A stretch of 64,000 bases of DNA, taken from contig JAEWKK010000019.1 of assembly GCA_023386045.1 (NCBI GenBank), forward strand, positions 124,001 through 188,000. Reading direction: 5' to 3'. Position numbers and translations under genes: made by a program. The DNA is from Bacteroidota bacterium (GTDB lineage Bacteria; Bacteroidota; Bacteroidia; Chitinophagales; Chitinophagaceae). The notes under the pieces are model-generated. The model was not told the DNA's origin and ran no database searches. It worked only from the letters and a program-made list of their open reading frames with translations. The stretch's first letter is position 1, and each line of letters begins with the position of its first letter. Positions 8,559 to 17,706 of the stretch are shown one piece after another.

Positions 8559-10067
8559 GTGAAACTGCTTAGCCCCACCATATCACGACTGGCAAGAATG
8601 CGGATCTGGTCCATTGAACAATGGATGAATGATCCTGTACGTGCACAGTATATTGTTTGGCAGGATCTGCTGGCTGCAGGTCAGTACACTGAATTTGGTC
8701 GCGAGCATCATTTTTCCGAGCTGCAATCACTCCATGATTATAAGAGCAGGATCCCTATCCATGAATATGACAATCTCAAGCCCTATATCGAAAGAATGAT
8801 GAAGGGCGAGCAAAACATATTATGGAACACGCCTGTATCCTGGTTCGCTAAAAGCAGCGGAACCACCAGTGATAAAAGCAAGTTCATACCGGTTAGTGAA
8901 GAAAGCCTCAAAGAAAATCATTATCGCGCCTCAAAAGATGTATTGAGTTTTTATTACGCTTCTCATCCTGACAGTGGACTGCTCACAGGAAAGGGATTGA
9001 TCATTGGTGGTAGTCACCAGATCAATTCACTTAATGAAGAAGTAAGCTATGGTGATCTTAGTGCAGTGGTGCTTCAGAACTCGCCCTTCTGGGCACACTG
9101 GCTTCGCACGCCAGACCTTTCCATTGCACTCATGGATGAATGGGAAAGCAAGATTGAAAAGCTGGCCCAATCCACCATCCAGGAGAATGTTACTTCCATG
9201 GCAGGTGTACCTACCTGGCTGATTGTTTTATTGAAAAGAATTTTGGAGATCACGGGTAAAGCAACCATCAAGGAAGTATGGCCGGGATTGGAATTATACA
9301 TGCATGGTGGTGTGAGCTTTGTACCCTACAGACATCAGTTTGAAAAACTGATAGGCGCACCGATCAATTACCTGGAAATGTACAATGCATCCGAAGGATT
9401 TTTTTCTGCGCAGGATGATGTGAACCAGGAAGGTATGTTGCTGATGTGTGATCACGGTATTTTTTATGAGTTCATGCCCGTATCGGAATATGGCAAAGAG
9501 TTTCCACAAACACTACAGCTGGATGAAGTGGAGTTGGATAAAAATTATGCACCGGTGATCACCACCAACGGTGGACTCTGGCGTTATTTACTGGGCGATA
9601 CCATTCAGTTCACCTCTCTCCATCCTTTCCGTATCAAGGTTTCGGGCCGACTGAAACATTATATCAATGCCTTTGGTGAAGAAGTGATCGTTGATAATTC
9701 AGACCAGGCTATTGCCGTTGCATCTGCAAAAACGGGATCTGTGGTGAATGATTATACAGCTGCTCCTGTTTATTTTTCAGAAGAAGAAAACGGTGCTCAC
9801 GAATGGCTGATTGAATTTGAAAAACCTCCTCATAACCTTGAGCAGTTTACCATCGAGCTGGATGCCGCACTCAAGACCATCAATAGTGATTATGAAGCCA
9901 AGCGATATAAGAACATGGCTTTACGCATGCCCCTGGTAAAAGCTGTTGCTGTCAACACTTTTAAAAAATGGCTCAGCAGCAAGGGCAAATTGGGTGGACA
10001 GCATAAAGTACCGCGCTTATGCAACGACAGGAAATTCATAGACGAGATCAGTGCATTTATTGCCTGA
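8559..10067 (+). CDS. GH3 auxin-responsive promoter family acyl-amido synthetase
   Basis: A 502-residue member of the GH3 family, a branch of the adenylate-forming superfamily. The ATP-binding motif SSGTTSDKSK is at residues 99-108. A central YNASEGFFSAQ segment and the GDTIQFTSLHPFRIKVSGRLKHYINAFGE region near residue 350-385 also fit the fold. Plant members join amino acids to jasmonate or auxin; bacterial homologues are common in Bacteroidota with unknown acyl substrates. The start is taken as GTG 8559, because the conserved N-terminus (LLSPTISRLARMR) precedes the first internal ATG. It lies between obg and fabG on the same strand. Confidence 0.85.
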   Translation: MKLLSPTISRLARMRIWSIEQWMNDPVRAQYIVWQDLLAAGQYTEFGREHHFSELQSLHDYKSRIPIHEYDNLKPYIERMMKGEQNILWNTPVSWFAKSSGTTSDKSKFIPVSEESLKENHYRASKDVLSFYYASHPDSGLLTGKGLIIGGSHQINSLNEEVSYGDLSAVVLQNSPFWAHWLRTPDLSIALMDEWESKIEKLAQSTIQENVTSMAGVPTWLIVLLKRILEITGKATIKEVWPGLELYMHGGVSFVPYRHQFEKLIGAPINYLEMYNASEGFFSAQDDVNQEGMLLMCDHGIFYEFMPVSEYGKEFPQTLQLDEVELDKNYAPVITTNGGLWRYLLGDTIQFTSLHPFRIKVSGRLKHYINAFGEEVIVDNSDQAIAVASAKTGSVVNDYTAAPVYFSEEENGAHEWLIEFEKPPHNLEQFTIELDAALKTINSDYEAKRYKNMALRMPLVKAVAVNTFKKWLSSKGKLGGQHKVPRLCNDRKFIDEISAFIA

Positions 10068-10080
10068 TGCATTTCCTTCA

Positions 10081-10110
10081 TTCAACATGAAACCATAATA
10101 ATTACATTTG
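10081..10110 (+). promoter_or_regulatory. Promoter of fabG
   Basis: A perfect -7 box TACATTTG at 10103-10110 is preceded by TTC at 10081-10083 with an exact 19-base spacer. The fabG ATG lies 20 bases after the box. The same TTC-N19-TAnnTTTG layout is seen before cysS and lysS. Confidence 0.55.
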
Positions 10111-10130
10111 CTCACCATAAAAATCAACTC

Positions 10131-10886
10131 ATGAAATTACTTGAAGGAAAAGTAGCCATAATAACAGGAGCAGCACGAGGAATTGGTGAAGGAGTGGCAT
10201 TGAAGATGGCTGAGCATGGTGCTCACATCGCATTCAGTTATGTTAGTGAAAGCAGTGCCGAAAAAGCCAGCCAGCTTGAAGAGAAAATTAAAGCGCTTGG
10301 GGTAAATGCAAAAGCTTACCGCAGCAATGCAGGTGATTTTGCCCAGTGCGAAAGCTTTGTGAATGATGTGGTGAAAGAATTTGGCACCGTTGATATATGT
10401 GTGAACAATGCAGGCATTTCAAAAGACAACCTGCTTCTTCGCATGACGCAGGAGCAATGGGATGATGTGATCAAGGTAAATCTCAACAGCATTTTTTACA
10501 TGACCAAGCAGGTGATCCGTCCAATGATGAAGGCAAAGTCCGGAAGCATTATCAATATGAGTTCAGTTATTGGTCTGATGGGTAATGGAGGTCAAAGCAG
10601 TTATGCAGCATCAAAGGCAGGAATCCTTGGCTTCACTAAAAGCGTGGCAAAAGAACTGGGCAGCCGCAATGTGCGATGCAATGCCATTGCACCTGGTTTT
10701 ATTGAAACAGATATGACCTCTTACCTGAAAGAAGGTGAACAGGCAGATAAATATAAGGCAGGTATACCGCTGGGAAAATTTGGAACAGCAGAAGACATTG
10801 CCAATGTGAGCCTGTTCCTGGCATCTGATCTAAGCAGCTATGTTACAGGACAGGTAATTAGTGTTGATGGTGGCTTGTATATGTAA
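10131..10886 (+). CDS. fabG: 3-oxoacyl-ACP reductase FabG (short-chain dehydrogenase)
   Basis: A classical SDR of 251 residues. The NADP-binding motif TGAARGIG is at residues 12-19, NNAG near 92-95, and the catalytic Ser145, Tyr158 and Lys162 are in place (YAASK). The C-terminus DGGLYM closely resembles the FabG DGGxxM ending. It reduces 3-oxoacyl-ACP in fatty-acid elongation. Because paa genes are nearby, a role in 3-hydroxyacyl-CoA oxidation cannot be excluded, but FabG is the simpler reading. A terminator follows at 10912-10938. Confidence 0.85.
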   Translation: MKLLEGKVAIITGAARGIGEGVALKMAEHGAHIAFSYVSESSAEKASQLEEKIKALGVNAKAYRSNAGDFAQCESFVNDVVKEFGTVDICVNNAGISKDNLLLRMTQEQWDDVIKVNLNSIFYMTKQVIRPMMKAKSGSIINMSSVIGLMGNGGQSSYAASKAGILGFTKSVAKELGSRNVRCNAIAPGFIETDMTSYLKEGEQADKYKAGIPLGKFGTAEDIANVSLFLASDLSSYVTGQVISVDGGLYM

Positions 10887-10911
10887 ATTCAACTACAAAC
10901 AAATTGATAAG

Positions 10912-10938
10912 GCCCTGGTACAATCCCAGGGCTTTTTT
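10912..10938 (+). terminator. Intrinsic terminator of fabG
   Basis: Stem GCCCTGG / CCAGGGC with a 7-base loop, followed by six T residues, 26 bases after the fabG stop. Confidence 0.88.
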
Positions 10939-10954
10939 ATTGTGTGATAATGAT

Positions 10955-11587
10955 TTAATGTAGGAGCTTTATTTTTTTCACTTTGATGTAATAATGCCAG
11001 AATAGCAAGGTAGCAATGGAACGGTAAGGCTTCCATTTTTGAGATAAGGCCAGCAGATCTTCTTTTGATGCTTCAGGTTTTTGCAGGTTCATCCTGATAG
11101 AGTTCACAAGCGCCAGGTCACCTATTGGAAAAACATCAGTTCTTCGAAGCGCATGTATGAGGTAGATATCTACTGTCCAGTCACCAATCCCTTTTATTTT
11201 TTTCAATTCTGCTCTTACTACTTCATCGGGCTGGAATTCCATTTCTTCCAGAAGAAGATCTTTATTGATGATGGCTTTAGCGAGTTCCCTGGTGTAAGTT
11301 ATTTTCTGCCGGCTGAGATAGCAATTTCTTAGTTCCTCATCTTCCAGCTCTAGCAGGTTTTCAGGTGTGATCTTAATTCTATTTTTTAATTTACTGTACG
11401 CCGCATAGGCCGAAGCCAATGAAACCTGCTGCTCCAGTATGGTGAGCACCAAAGTTTCAAAGCTGTTGGGCCGGATCCACAAAGGCGGAGGCCCATACTC
11501 TTTTATAATGGATGAAAACTGTTGATCTTTTTTTACGAGTTTCCTGTAATAAGCATCCAGGTTGTCGCTGGAAAACCGTTCAATCAT
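10955..11587 (-). CDS. DNA-3-methyladenine glycosylase, AlkA-like (HhH-GPD)
   Basis: A 210-residue HhH-GPD base-excision glycosylase that removes alkylated purines. The helix-hairpin-helix segment LKKIKGIGDWTVDIYLI spans about residues 128-144, and the catalytic aspartate is probably Asp157 in FPIGDLAL. It lacks the N-terminal extra domain of E. coli AlkA and the cysteines of EndoIII, so it is the short alkylpurine type. It is the last gene of a minus-strand run that includes paaZ and adk, 30 bases after the hydratase stop. A second paralogue lies at 35802-36404. Confidence 0.85.
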   Translation of the reverse strand: MIERFSSDNLDAYYRKLVKKDQQFSSIIKEYGPPPLWIRPNSFETLVLTILEQQVSLASAYAAYSKLKNRIKITPENLLELEDEELRNCYLSRQKITYTRELAKAIINKDLLLEEMEFQPDEVVRAELKKIKGIGDWTVDIYLIHALRRTDVFPIGDLALVNSIRMNLQKPEASKEDLLALSQKWKPYRSIATLLFWHYYIKVKKIKLLH

Positions 11588-11617
11588 TTCCTTCAGGAAT
11601 AAATCAATGAAGTCGTG

Positions 11618-12400
11618 TTACCTGGAAGCAACTTTATTTTTAAACCCGGCGATGGCTTCTTTGGTGAAATGACTCAATACAAGTCGTCCGCTGATCTCAG
11701 CTCTTTCACAAAGAAGTTCATCCCAGTTTTCTGTTCCCTGCCAGAATACTTTTTTAAGTTCTGCCATAGCTTCAGGGCTTGAATGAGAAAGCTGCGTAGC
11801 CAGCCTGCTGATGGATTCATCCATGCCTTCTGTTGTTGCATGTAATTCAGCATAGAGGCCTTTCTTTCTTGCCCAGTCGGCATTGCGCCACATGGAAGCG
11901 TCGATAGCCAGTTGAGTGAATGCGGAAAGACCGATTTTTCTTTGAACGGCTGGTCCTACTACAAATGGTCCGATGCCTACTGCAAGTTCGCTGAGTTTCA
12001 CTTCAGCACCTTCAACTGCAATAGCATAATCCACAGCCGAAGCCAGTCCTACTCCACCACCAACACATTTTCCATGAATTCTTCCAATGATCATCTTCGG
12101 GCATTTACGCATGGCGTTGATCACATTGGCAAAACCGCTGAAAAACTCGAAACCTTTTTTTTCATTTTCGATCTTTGTCAGCTCGTCAAATGAAGCGCCT
12201 GCACAAAAAGCCTTCTCACCACCGGATTTCAGAATAATGACTTTGGTTTCATCATTCCTGCCTGCATCATGAATCTCGTTTGAAAGCTCTTCCAGTATCC
12301 TGTGTGGAAGCGAATTGCTTTGAGGATGAAAAAATTCTATCGTTGTAATTCCCTTGTGAGTTGCAACAAATACATATCCGTTTACCAGGTCTTTTGTCAT
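11618..12400 (-). CDS. Enoyl-CoA hydratase/isomerase family protein (PaaF candidate)
   Basis: A 260-residue crotonase-fold protein. The two oxyanion segments are AFCAGASFDEL near residue 64 and GKCVGGGVGLASAVDYAIA near residue 109. The segment LSELAVGIGPFVVGPAVQRKIG resembles methylglutaconyl-CoA hydratase-like members. It lies directly downstream of paaZ (95-base gap) on the same strand, so it may be the hydratase that acts on 2,3-dehydroadipyl-CoA (the PaaF step). This is inferred from position; the sequence alone would also allow a role in leucine or isoprenoid degradation. Confidence 0.75.
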   Translation of the reverse strand: MTKDLVNGYVFVATHKGITTIEFFHPQSNSLPHRILEELSNEIHDAGRNDETKVIILKSGGEKAFCAGASFDELTKIENEKKGFEFFSGFANVINAMRKCPKMIIGRIHGKCVGGGVGLASAVDYAIAVEGAEVKLSELAVGIGPFVVGPAVQRKIGLSAFTQLAIDASMWRNADWARKKGLYAELHATTEGMDESISRLATQLSHSSPEAMAELKKVFWQGTENWDELLCERAEISGRLVLSHFTKEAIAGFKNKVASR

Positions 12401-12495
12401 AATATTTTTTTACAGCAGCCGGGCTGCTCATGAATTAATTTCCTTACTGTTTTCATCCTTTTGAATGGATAAAATTAGCGGGCCAAACTGTGATC

Positions 12496-14592
12496 TTACA
12501 AATTTGACTTCCTTTTTACCATTGTCAAAATTGTTGCCACACCCACATGCTCTCCCGTTTCATCAATCATTTCCACCAGCCATTTCACAATGCCTTTGGG
12601 AATATCATTTTCATCTTTTGAATCCTGGGGGAGCTTTTCCTTGCAGGTAAAACGGATGTGGATCTCAGCTCCTGCGTAAACCGGTTTGGTAAACCTTAGT
12701 TCATCAATACCATAATTCAGCAATACAGGTCCTAATTCACTGCCGTCAACAAACAGGCCTGCAGATAGGCTCATCACAAAATATCCATGGGCCACCTGTC
12801 TTTCAAACATGGTTCCTGAAAAATCAGTGTCTTTTTTATGTGCATAGAAATGATCGCCGCTTAATGTTGCAAAGGCATCGATATCCTCGCTCGTGATCTT
12901 CCTGGATGGAGTGATGATCTGCTCGCCAATCTTCAATTCTTCAAAATATTTTCTAAAAGGATGAATACCCGTTTCTATACCTTTTGCATTTTGCTGGTAT
13001 TGCTGGGTGATGGCGGTAATAGTTGTTGGTGAACCCTGAACGGCCACTCTTTGCATATAATGTTTTACTCCACGAACACCACCCATTTCTTCACCACCAC
13101 CCGCTCTTCCAGGTCCTCCGTGAACAAGCAGTGGCAGCGGCGAACCATGGCCCGTGCTTTCTTTGGCGCACTCGCTATTTAAAACAAGGATCCTTCCGTG
13201 ATGTGTGGCTGCACCTACAACAAAATCTGTTGCCAGTTTATTGTCAGCTGTTACAATTGAACAGCAAAGAGAACCTTTTCCTTTCTTGGATAGCATCACA
13301 GCATCTTCAAGATTTTTATAAGGCATCAGTGTACTTACAGGACCAAAACATTCTACCTCGTGAACCACTTCGTTCTTAAAACCATCATTGCTTAATAGTA
13401 AAAGCGGAGATATGAACGCGCCTTTTTTATCATCGGCATCTACTACCTCAACACTGTCGAGTGAACCATAGATCATTTGTGAGGAGGCAAGTAATTGCTG
13501 AACATGTTCCCGCACTTCATTGCGCTGGTCTTTACTGGCAAGAGACCCCATTCTTACTTTTTCATTCAAAGGATTGCCAATGACAGTTTGTGCCAGCGCC
13601 TTGCTGATGGCCTTCCCGGCTTCTTCCAATAAATGTTCAGGAACGAAGATCCTCCTGACTGCAGTACATTTTTGTCCAGCCTTAACCGTCATTTCCTTGC
13701 GGATCTCTTTGATAAATATGTCCCATTCAGGAGATCCAGGTTCAACATCAGACCCAAGAACCATAGCATTGAGAGAATCGGCTTCCATATTAAAAGGAAC
13801 AGATTCTTCCAGGATTCTTTTATGGGATTTGAGCATCAACCCGGTGGATTTAGACCCGGTGAACGTAACCACATCCTGTGCTGTTACATGATCCAGCAGA
13901 TCACCAGCGCTGCCACAGATTAATTGCAGGGCGCCTTCGGGCAATATATTGGAAGCAATGATTTCTTTTACTACTGCTTCTGTGAGATAGGAGGTAATGG
14001 ATGCCGGCTTTACAACTGCAGGAACACCTGCCAGCCAGTTCACCGCGCATTTTTCAAGCATGCCCCATACCGGGAAATTGTAGGCATTAATATGAATGGC
14101 AACTCCTTCTTTGGGAACCAGCAGGTGGTGTGCCATAAAGCTTCCACCCTTGCTTAATCCTATAGGGTCTCCGTCAGTGCAATAAGGAAGGTCAGGAAAT
14201 TTTCTGCGAAGAGAAGCATTGGCAAAGAGATTTCCTATGCCACCTTCGATATCTATCCAGCTATCGGCTCTTGTTGCGCCGGTGCGGTAACTTACTTCAT
14301 AAAATTTTTCCTTTCGCTCCAATAAGTAAGTTGCAAGGGCTTTGAGCATACGGCCTCTCTCGTGAAAACTGTATTTTCTTAGCGCTGTATTTCCCACCTC
14401 CCGGCCATATTGGAGCATGGCGGCGAAGTCCAATCCTTTGGTGGATGCATAGGCTACAGTATCACCGGTTACCGCGTCGTAAAGGGCCTGGCCTTCACCA
14501 TCTCCCATGATCCATTTGCCCCTGATATAATTGCCAAGCTTTACAGCACTGCCCGTAGGTAATTTGCCGGATAGAATATTATTAGCGAACAT
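12496..14592 (-). CDS. paaZ: Bifunctional oxepin-CoA hydrolase / semialdehyde dehydrogenase PaaZ
   Basis: A 698-residue fusion matching the length of known PaaZ proteins. Residues 1 to about 525 are an aldehyde dehydrogenase: Asn170 in INAYNFP, VTFTGS at 242-247, general base Glu270 and nucleophile Cys309 in KAGQKCT. The last 160 or so residues are a MaoC-like (R)-hydratase domain with the SGDHFYAH active-site motif. The hydratase opens the oxepin ring and the dehydrogenase oxidises the resulting aldehyde to 3-oxo-5,6-didehydrosuberyl-CoA. Both active sites look intact. It lies about 10 kb from paaABCDE and on the opposite strand, so the pathway is split into two units here. Confidence 0.95.
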   Translation of the reverse strand: MFANNILSGKLPTGSAVKLGNYIRGKWIMGDGEGQALYDAVTGDTVAYASTKGLDFAAMLQYGREVGNTALRKYSFHERGRMLKALATYLLERKEKFYEVSYRTGATRADSWIDIEGGIGNLFANASLRRKFPDLPYCTDGDPIGLSKGGSFMAHHLLVPKEGVAIHINAYNFPVWGMLEKCAVNWLAGVPAVVKPASITSYLTEAVVKEIIASNILPEGALQLICGSAGDLLDHVTAQDVVTFTGSKSTGLMLKSHKRILEESVPFNMEADSLNAMVLGSDVEPGSPEWDIFIKEIRKEMTVKAGQKCTAVRRIFVPEHLLEEAGKAISKALAQTVIGNPLNEKVRMGSLASKDQRNEVREHVQQLLASSQMIYGSLDSVEVVDADDKKGAFISPLLLLSNDGFKNEVVHEVECFGPVSTLMPYKNLEDAVMLSKKGKGSLCCSIVTADNKLATDFVVGAATHHGRILVLNSECAKESTGHGSPLPLLVHGGPGRAGGGEEMGGVRGVKHYMQRVAVQGSPTTITAITQQYQQNAKGIETGIHPFRKYFEELKIGEQIITPSRKITSEDIDAFATLSGDHFYAHKKDTDFSGTMFERQVAHGYFVMSLSAGLFVDGSELGPVLLNYGIDELRFTKPVYAGAEIHIRFTCKEKLPQDSKDENDIPKGIVKWLVEMIDETGEHVGVATILTMVKRKSNL

Positions 14593-14645
14593 GTATGATA
14601 AAATTTATTGTGTTTTCAATGAGCTATCGCATAGCCATGTACTGA

Positions 14646-15116
14646 TCACTGAACAGTTACTCCAAACTGATTAAGGTGATGCATGACATGTTTGTGCAAG
14701 AGCTGAACGTTTTGTTCAAAGTTTAGATCACCAAAAAATGGATTACGGGTTACCTGCAGGTTATTTTTTTCAAAAACGGAAAAGAAAAATTCAATCTCTG
14801 TTCTTAATTCTTTAATTGCCTCTTCAACGGAAGGATTCTTTACTGGTGCCGGTACTTCAGACATGAGAGGGTTGGGCGTATTTTCCCTGAATGGTTTTTC
14901 ACTCATCAGAAAGTCACGCATTTTTTGCAGGTTCTCAGGAGGAGTGACTATATCCGCATGTGCTATTTTACCTGAAGCGATCCTTGTGTAATCAGAAAGG
15001 TGTTCGATCATTTGCTGCACGGTCATTTTACCCCAGCGTGGCGGAGTATCTGCGGGAATTTTCCGTAGCAATGGAATAAACCTGTTTTGAAGAAAATCTG
15101 CTTTTTCAGCATTCAT
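14646..15116 (-). CDS. DinB-superfamily / DUF1569-like protein
   Basis: A 156-residue helical protein that resembles DUF1569 members of the DinB four-helix superfamily. Candidate metal ligands are His39 in MIEHLSDY and the two histidines of the C-terminal LLHKHVMHHLNQFG segment. DinB-like proteins often act as metal- and thiol-dependent transferases, but no substrate can be assigned. It is encoded 53 bases upstream of paaZ and 31 bases downstream of adk on the same strand. Whether it takes part in phenylacetate degradation or thiol handling is unknown. Confidence 0.75.
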   Translation of the reverse strand: MNAEKADFLQNRFIPLLRKIPADTPPRWGKMTVQQMIEHLSDYTRIASGKIAHADIVTPPENLQKMRDFLMSEKPFRENTPNPLMSEVPAPVKNPSVEEAIKELRTEIEFFFSVFEKNNLQVTRNPFFGDLNFEQNVQLLHKHVMHHLNQFGVTVQ

Positions 15117-15147
15117 AAAGTTTTCTTTAGGAATGCAAGTTTAGGAA

Positions 15148-15747
15148 CTATTGCGCAGAAACAGATTGCTGTGTCATTTCAGCCTGTATGCAGCCGCTGA
15201 TTGTATTGAAAATATCATCGATAGAACCTACACCCTGGATCACAGCCAGCTTGCCTTGTGATTCATAGTAAGAAGCGCAGGGCGCCGTTTCCTCATGATA
15301 AATTTCAAGTCTGCGGCGGTTTACCTCTTCACTGGCATCATCAGAGCGGCCGGAAGTTTCACCTCGCTTCATCAGCCTGTTCAGGCAAACATCATCAGGA
15401 ACATCCAGTTTGATGACCTTATTAATGCCATTTTTTCTTAAGGAAAGTAATTTATCAAGCGCTTCTACCTGGGCAATATTGCGGGGAAAGCCGTCAAACA
15501 AAAAACCTGAGGCTTTCAGATTTTTTTCCAGACAACTGTCGATCATGGCAATCACTACCTCATCTGGTACCAGCTGGCCCTTGTCAATAAAGTTTTTGGC
15601 TTCCACGCCCAGTGGTGTTTTATCAGCGATTTCCTGGCGCAGCAAATTGCCGGTCGACAGGTGAATCAACCCAAACTTTTCCACTATTTTTTCTGATTGT
15701 GTACCCTTACCGCTGCCCGGAGGGCCAAAGAGAATTAAATTGAACAT
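15148..15747 (-). CDS. adk: Adenylate kinase
   Basis: Adk interconverts ATP plus AMP and two ADP. The 199-residue product has the P-loop GPPGSGKGT at residues 8-16, the AMP-binding segments LSTGNLLR and GFLFDGFPRN, and a short LID (GETSGRSDDASEEVNRRR) without zinc cysteines, as usual for short-type enzymes. It is the first gene of the minus-strand run adk, DUF1569, paaZ, hydratase, glycosylase. The start ATG at 15747 gives the expected MFNLILFGPPGSG beginning. Confidence 0.95.
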   Translation of the reverse strand: MFNLILFGPPGSGKGTQSEKIVEKFGLIHLSTGNLLRQEIADKTPLGVEAKNFIDKGQLVPDEVVIAMIDSCLEKNLKASGFLFDGFPRNIAQVEALDKLLSLRKNGINKVIKLDVPDDVCLNRLMKRGETSGRSDDASEEVNRRRLEIYHEETAPCASYYESQGKLAVIQGVGSIDDIFNTISGCIQAEMTQQSVSAQ

Positions 15748-15768
15748 TACTTACAAAACCTTAAGCAA

Positions 15769-15776
15769 CAAATATA
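15769..15776 (-). promoter_or_regulatory. -7 promoter box of adk
   Basis: On the minus strand TATATTTG is a perfect TAnnTTTG box 21 bases before the adk start. No clear -33 element is visible. The remaining gap to msrB (15777-16006) shows nothing else I can support. Confidence 0.45.
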
Positions 15777-16006
15777 GGGGAAAAGCATAGAAGAAATGAT
15801 GATATAAAAGGAGAAAATGACCCTGATTTTTTGCTGTAAACTGCTCACAGAGCGGTTTTAAGGGAGACTGCCTGTTATCCTACTGATGTTGATTGTCATT
15901 TCCTGGGAACTGCTTTGTCCTGATTTTTCGAAAACCTCAGCTCCTGATCTTCCATATTTAAGTTTTTGATAGAATTCCATTCCTAAAAAGCTATGTACAT
16001 TCAGGT

Positions 16007-16555
16007 ATGAAAAGATCCCTTTTCCTGTTGACCCTGGCATTTGGATTGCACGCCTGCACCTATTCCCAATCAAAAACTTCAACGATGGACTCAACCAAAA
16101 AGTCGAACCCCGTTTATTCCAATACAGACAGCTCCAAAGTGAATATGAGTGAAGAGGAATGGAAAAATATTCTTTCACCGGAAGTTTACCAGGTTGCCAG
16201 GCAAAAAGGCACTGAAAGAGCCTGGAGCAGTCCCCTGGAAAATATAAAGGATAAGGGCACTTATTATTGCGCGGCCTGTGGCAATGCACTTTTTATCAGT
16301 GATACTAAATTTGAAAGTGGTTGTGGCTGGCCTTCATTTTATGAGCCTATCAGCAAAAGTTCCATCATATACGCTCCGGACAATTCACATGGCATGAGTC
16401 GCACAGAGGTAATGTGCGGTCGTTGCAAATCGCACCTGGGTCATGTTTTTGATGATGGCCCTCCTCCCACCGGTTTAAGATATTGTATTAATGGAGTAGT
16501 ACTGGACTTTAAAAAAGCGCAGGAAGCAGAAAAAAATTATAAGGACAAGCAGTAA
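16007..16555 (+). CDS. msrB: Peptide methionine-(R)-S-oxide reductase MsrB, lipoprotein form
   Basis: MsrB reduces the R form of methionine sulfoxide in oxidised proteins. The 182-residue product has a lipoprotein-like signal with Cys17 (FGLHAC), placing it in the periplasm. Structural zinc ligands are Cys88/Cys91 (CAAC) and Cys137/Cys140 (CGRC). CGWPSF and SHLGHVFDDGPPPTG are family signatures, and the catalytic cysteine is Cys160 in RYCIN. All key residues are present. It stands alone on the plus strand between two minus-strand blocks, divergent from adk. Confidence 0.93.
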   Translation: MKRSLFLLTLAFGLHACTYSQSKTSTMDSTKKSNPVYSNTDSSKVNMSEEEWKNILSPEVYQVARQKGTERAWSSPLENIKDKGTYYCAACGNALFISDTKFESGCGWPSFYEPISKSSIIYAPDNSHGMSRTEVMCGRCKSHLGHVFDDGPPPTGLRYCINGVVLDFKKAQEAEKNYKDKQ

Positions 16556-16607
16556 GCACCTGCATGGGGAGATTGGTTTTCACATTCAACCGGTATGGAC
16601 CCCAGGA

Positions 16608-17675
16608 TCAGTTCTTAAATTTGGCCATGGTTTGCTCAGAACTTACAAGTTTCTTCAAGCGCTCCTCCAGGGTAGTCAGCCGCATTCCTATTATGTCTGC
16701 CTGCTGGCTTTCCTGGTATAACTCTTCTATTTCTTTAAGAGAGTTTTCTACCAGCTTCAGGTTGATATTTTTGCCCAGGGTTTTTGATTCCGAAACTATG
16801 TTCCTGATCTGGCGATAATTTTCTGTATATATCCACTGGTATTCACTGAATATCTTTTGCAAGGAGGATGAAATTTCTTTGGCACCCTTGATGCCGTCTG
16901 CAGGAAAGCGTATAATATGTTGGGAAGATATGGCTGCTTCTTCCATTTTAGATTTTTCCAGGTATTTCAGGAACAGCTCCTCGAGACCGGGTTTCTTCAA
17001 TTCTGATCTTTGTAAAGTAGGATGCAAAACCAGGATCATATCCATCATGTATTCCCTGACATCAAATTGCAATTCCTTTAGTTTTCCGTTGATCCTCTCA
17101 ATGTTCTGGTCAAATTGAAGATTAGCCAGGTTCAGTTTTTCATACTGAACAAAGTATCTTGAAATATTGGAAATAAAGGAATCCAGGTCCTGCCTGGTGA
17201 TCCTTTTTTCATTGATGGTAAGATTTCCAACCAATCCCATTAAACTGGGGAAAACCGGGTTGATTAGATTTAGTGGAGTGATGCCTGCAGTATTATTCTG
17301 AGTGGAAAGCAGAGAAGAAACTACCTGGCTGAATTTTTCAGGATTGGTATTTTTCGATTTTGCCAGTAAAGGTTTTAATGCGGTCTGAATTTCATTTTCC
17401 AGGGAGAATCCCATATCACTGGAGGTAGGATTATTGAACGAAGCGATCCTTGTACGATAGTTCTCTTTTTTGACCAGGGAATTGAATGCGTTAAGGGAAG
17501 ATAGGGCAGCATCCAGAAAATCAGAAGTGGCTGTGAAAGAAGCATCGATGTCTTTTGGATATTGTTTCAACTGTACAGTATCCAGGTTAGCGGCGATTGT
17601 TTGTGCATAAATCCCATTTACAGCTGATGACAGAACAGCCAGGAACAGATATTTTACCCCACTCACCATCTTCAT
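16608..17675 (-). CDS. Secreted helical protein of unknown function
   Basis: I do not recognise a family. The 355-residue product starts at the ATG at 17675 (MKMVSGVKYL), with a Sec signal peptide ending near GIYAQ; an upstream TTG would add three residues. The mature part is rich in Leu, Lys, Glu and Ser with long amphipathic stretches, for example LKLVENSLKEIEELYQESQQ near the C-terminus, so it is probably largely alpha-helical with coiled-coil segments. No catalytic motif is apparent. It heads a group of four consecutive minus-strand genes for exported proteins (16608-19597). Confidence 0.7.
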   Translation of the reverse strand: MKMVSGVKYLFLAVLSSAVNGIYAQTIAANLDTVQLKQYPKDIDASFTATSDFLDAALSSLNAFNSLVKKENYRTRIASFNNPTSSDMGFSLENEIQTALKPLLAKSKNTNPEKFSQVVSSLLSTQNNTAGITPLNLINPVFPSLMGLVGNLTINEKRITRQDLDSFISNISRYFVQYEKLNLANLQFDQNIERINGKLKELQFDVREYMMDMILVLHPTLQRSELKKPGLEELFLKYLEKSKMEEAAISSQHIIRFPADGIKGAKEISSSLQKIFSEYQWIYTENYRQIRNIVSESKTLGKNINLKLVENSLKEIEELYQESQQADIIGMRLTTLEERLKKLVSSEQTMAKFKN

Positions 17676-17706
17676 ACAATACAAATGGATTTAGAAAATA
17701 GATATC

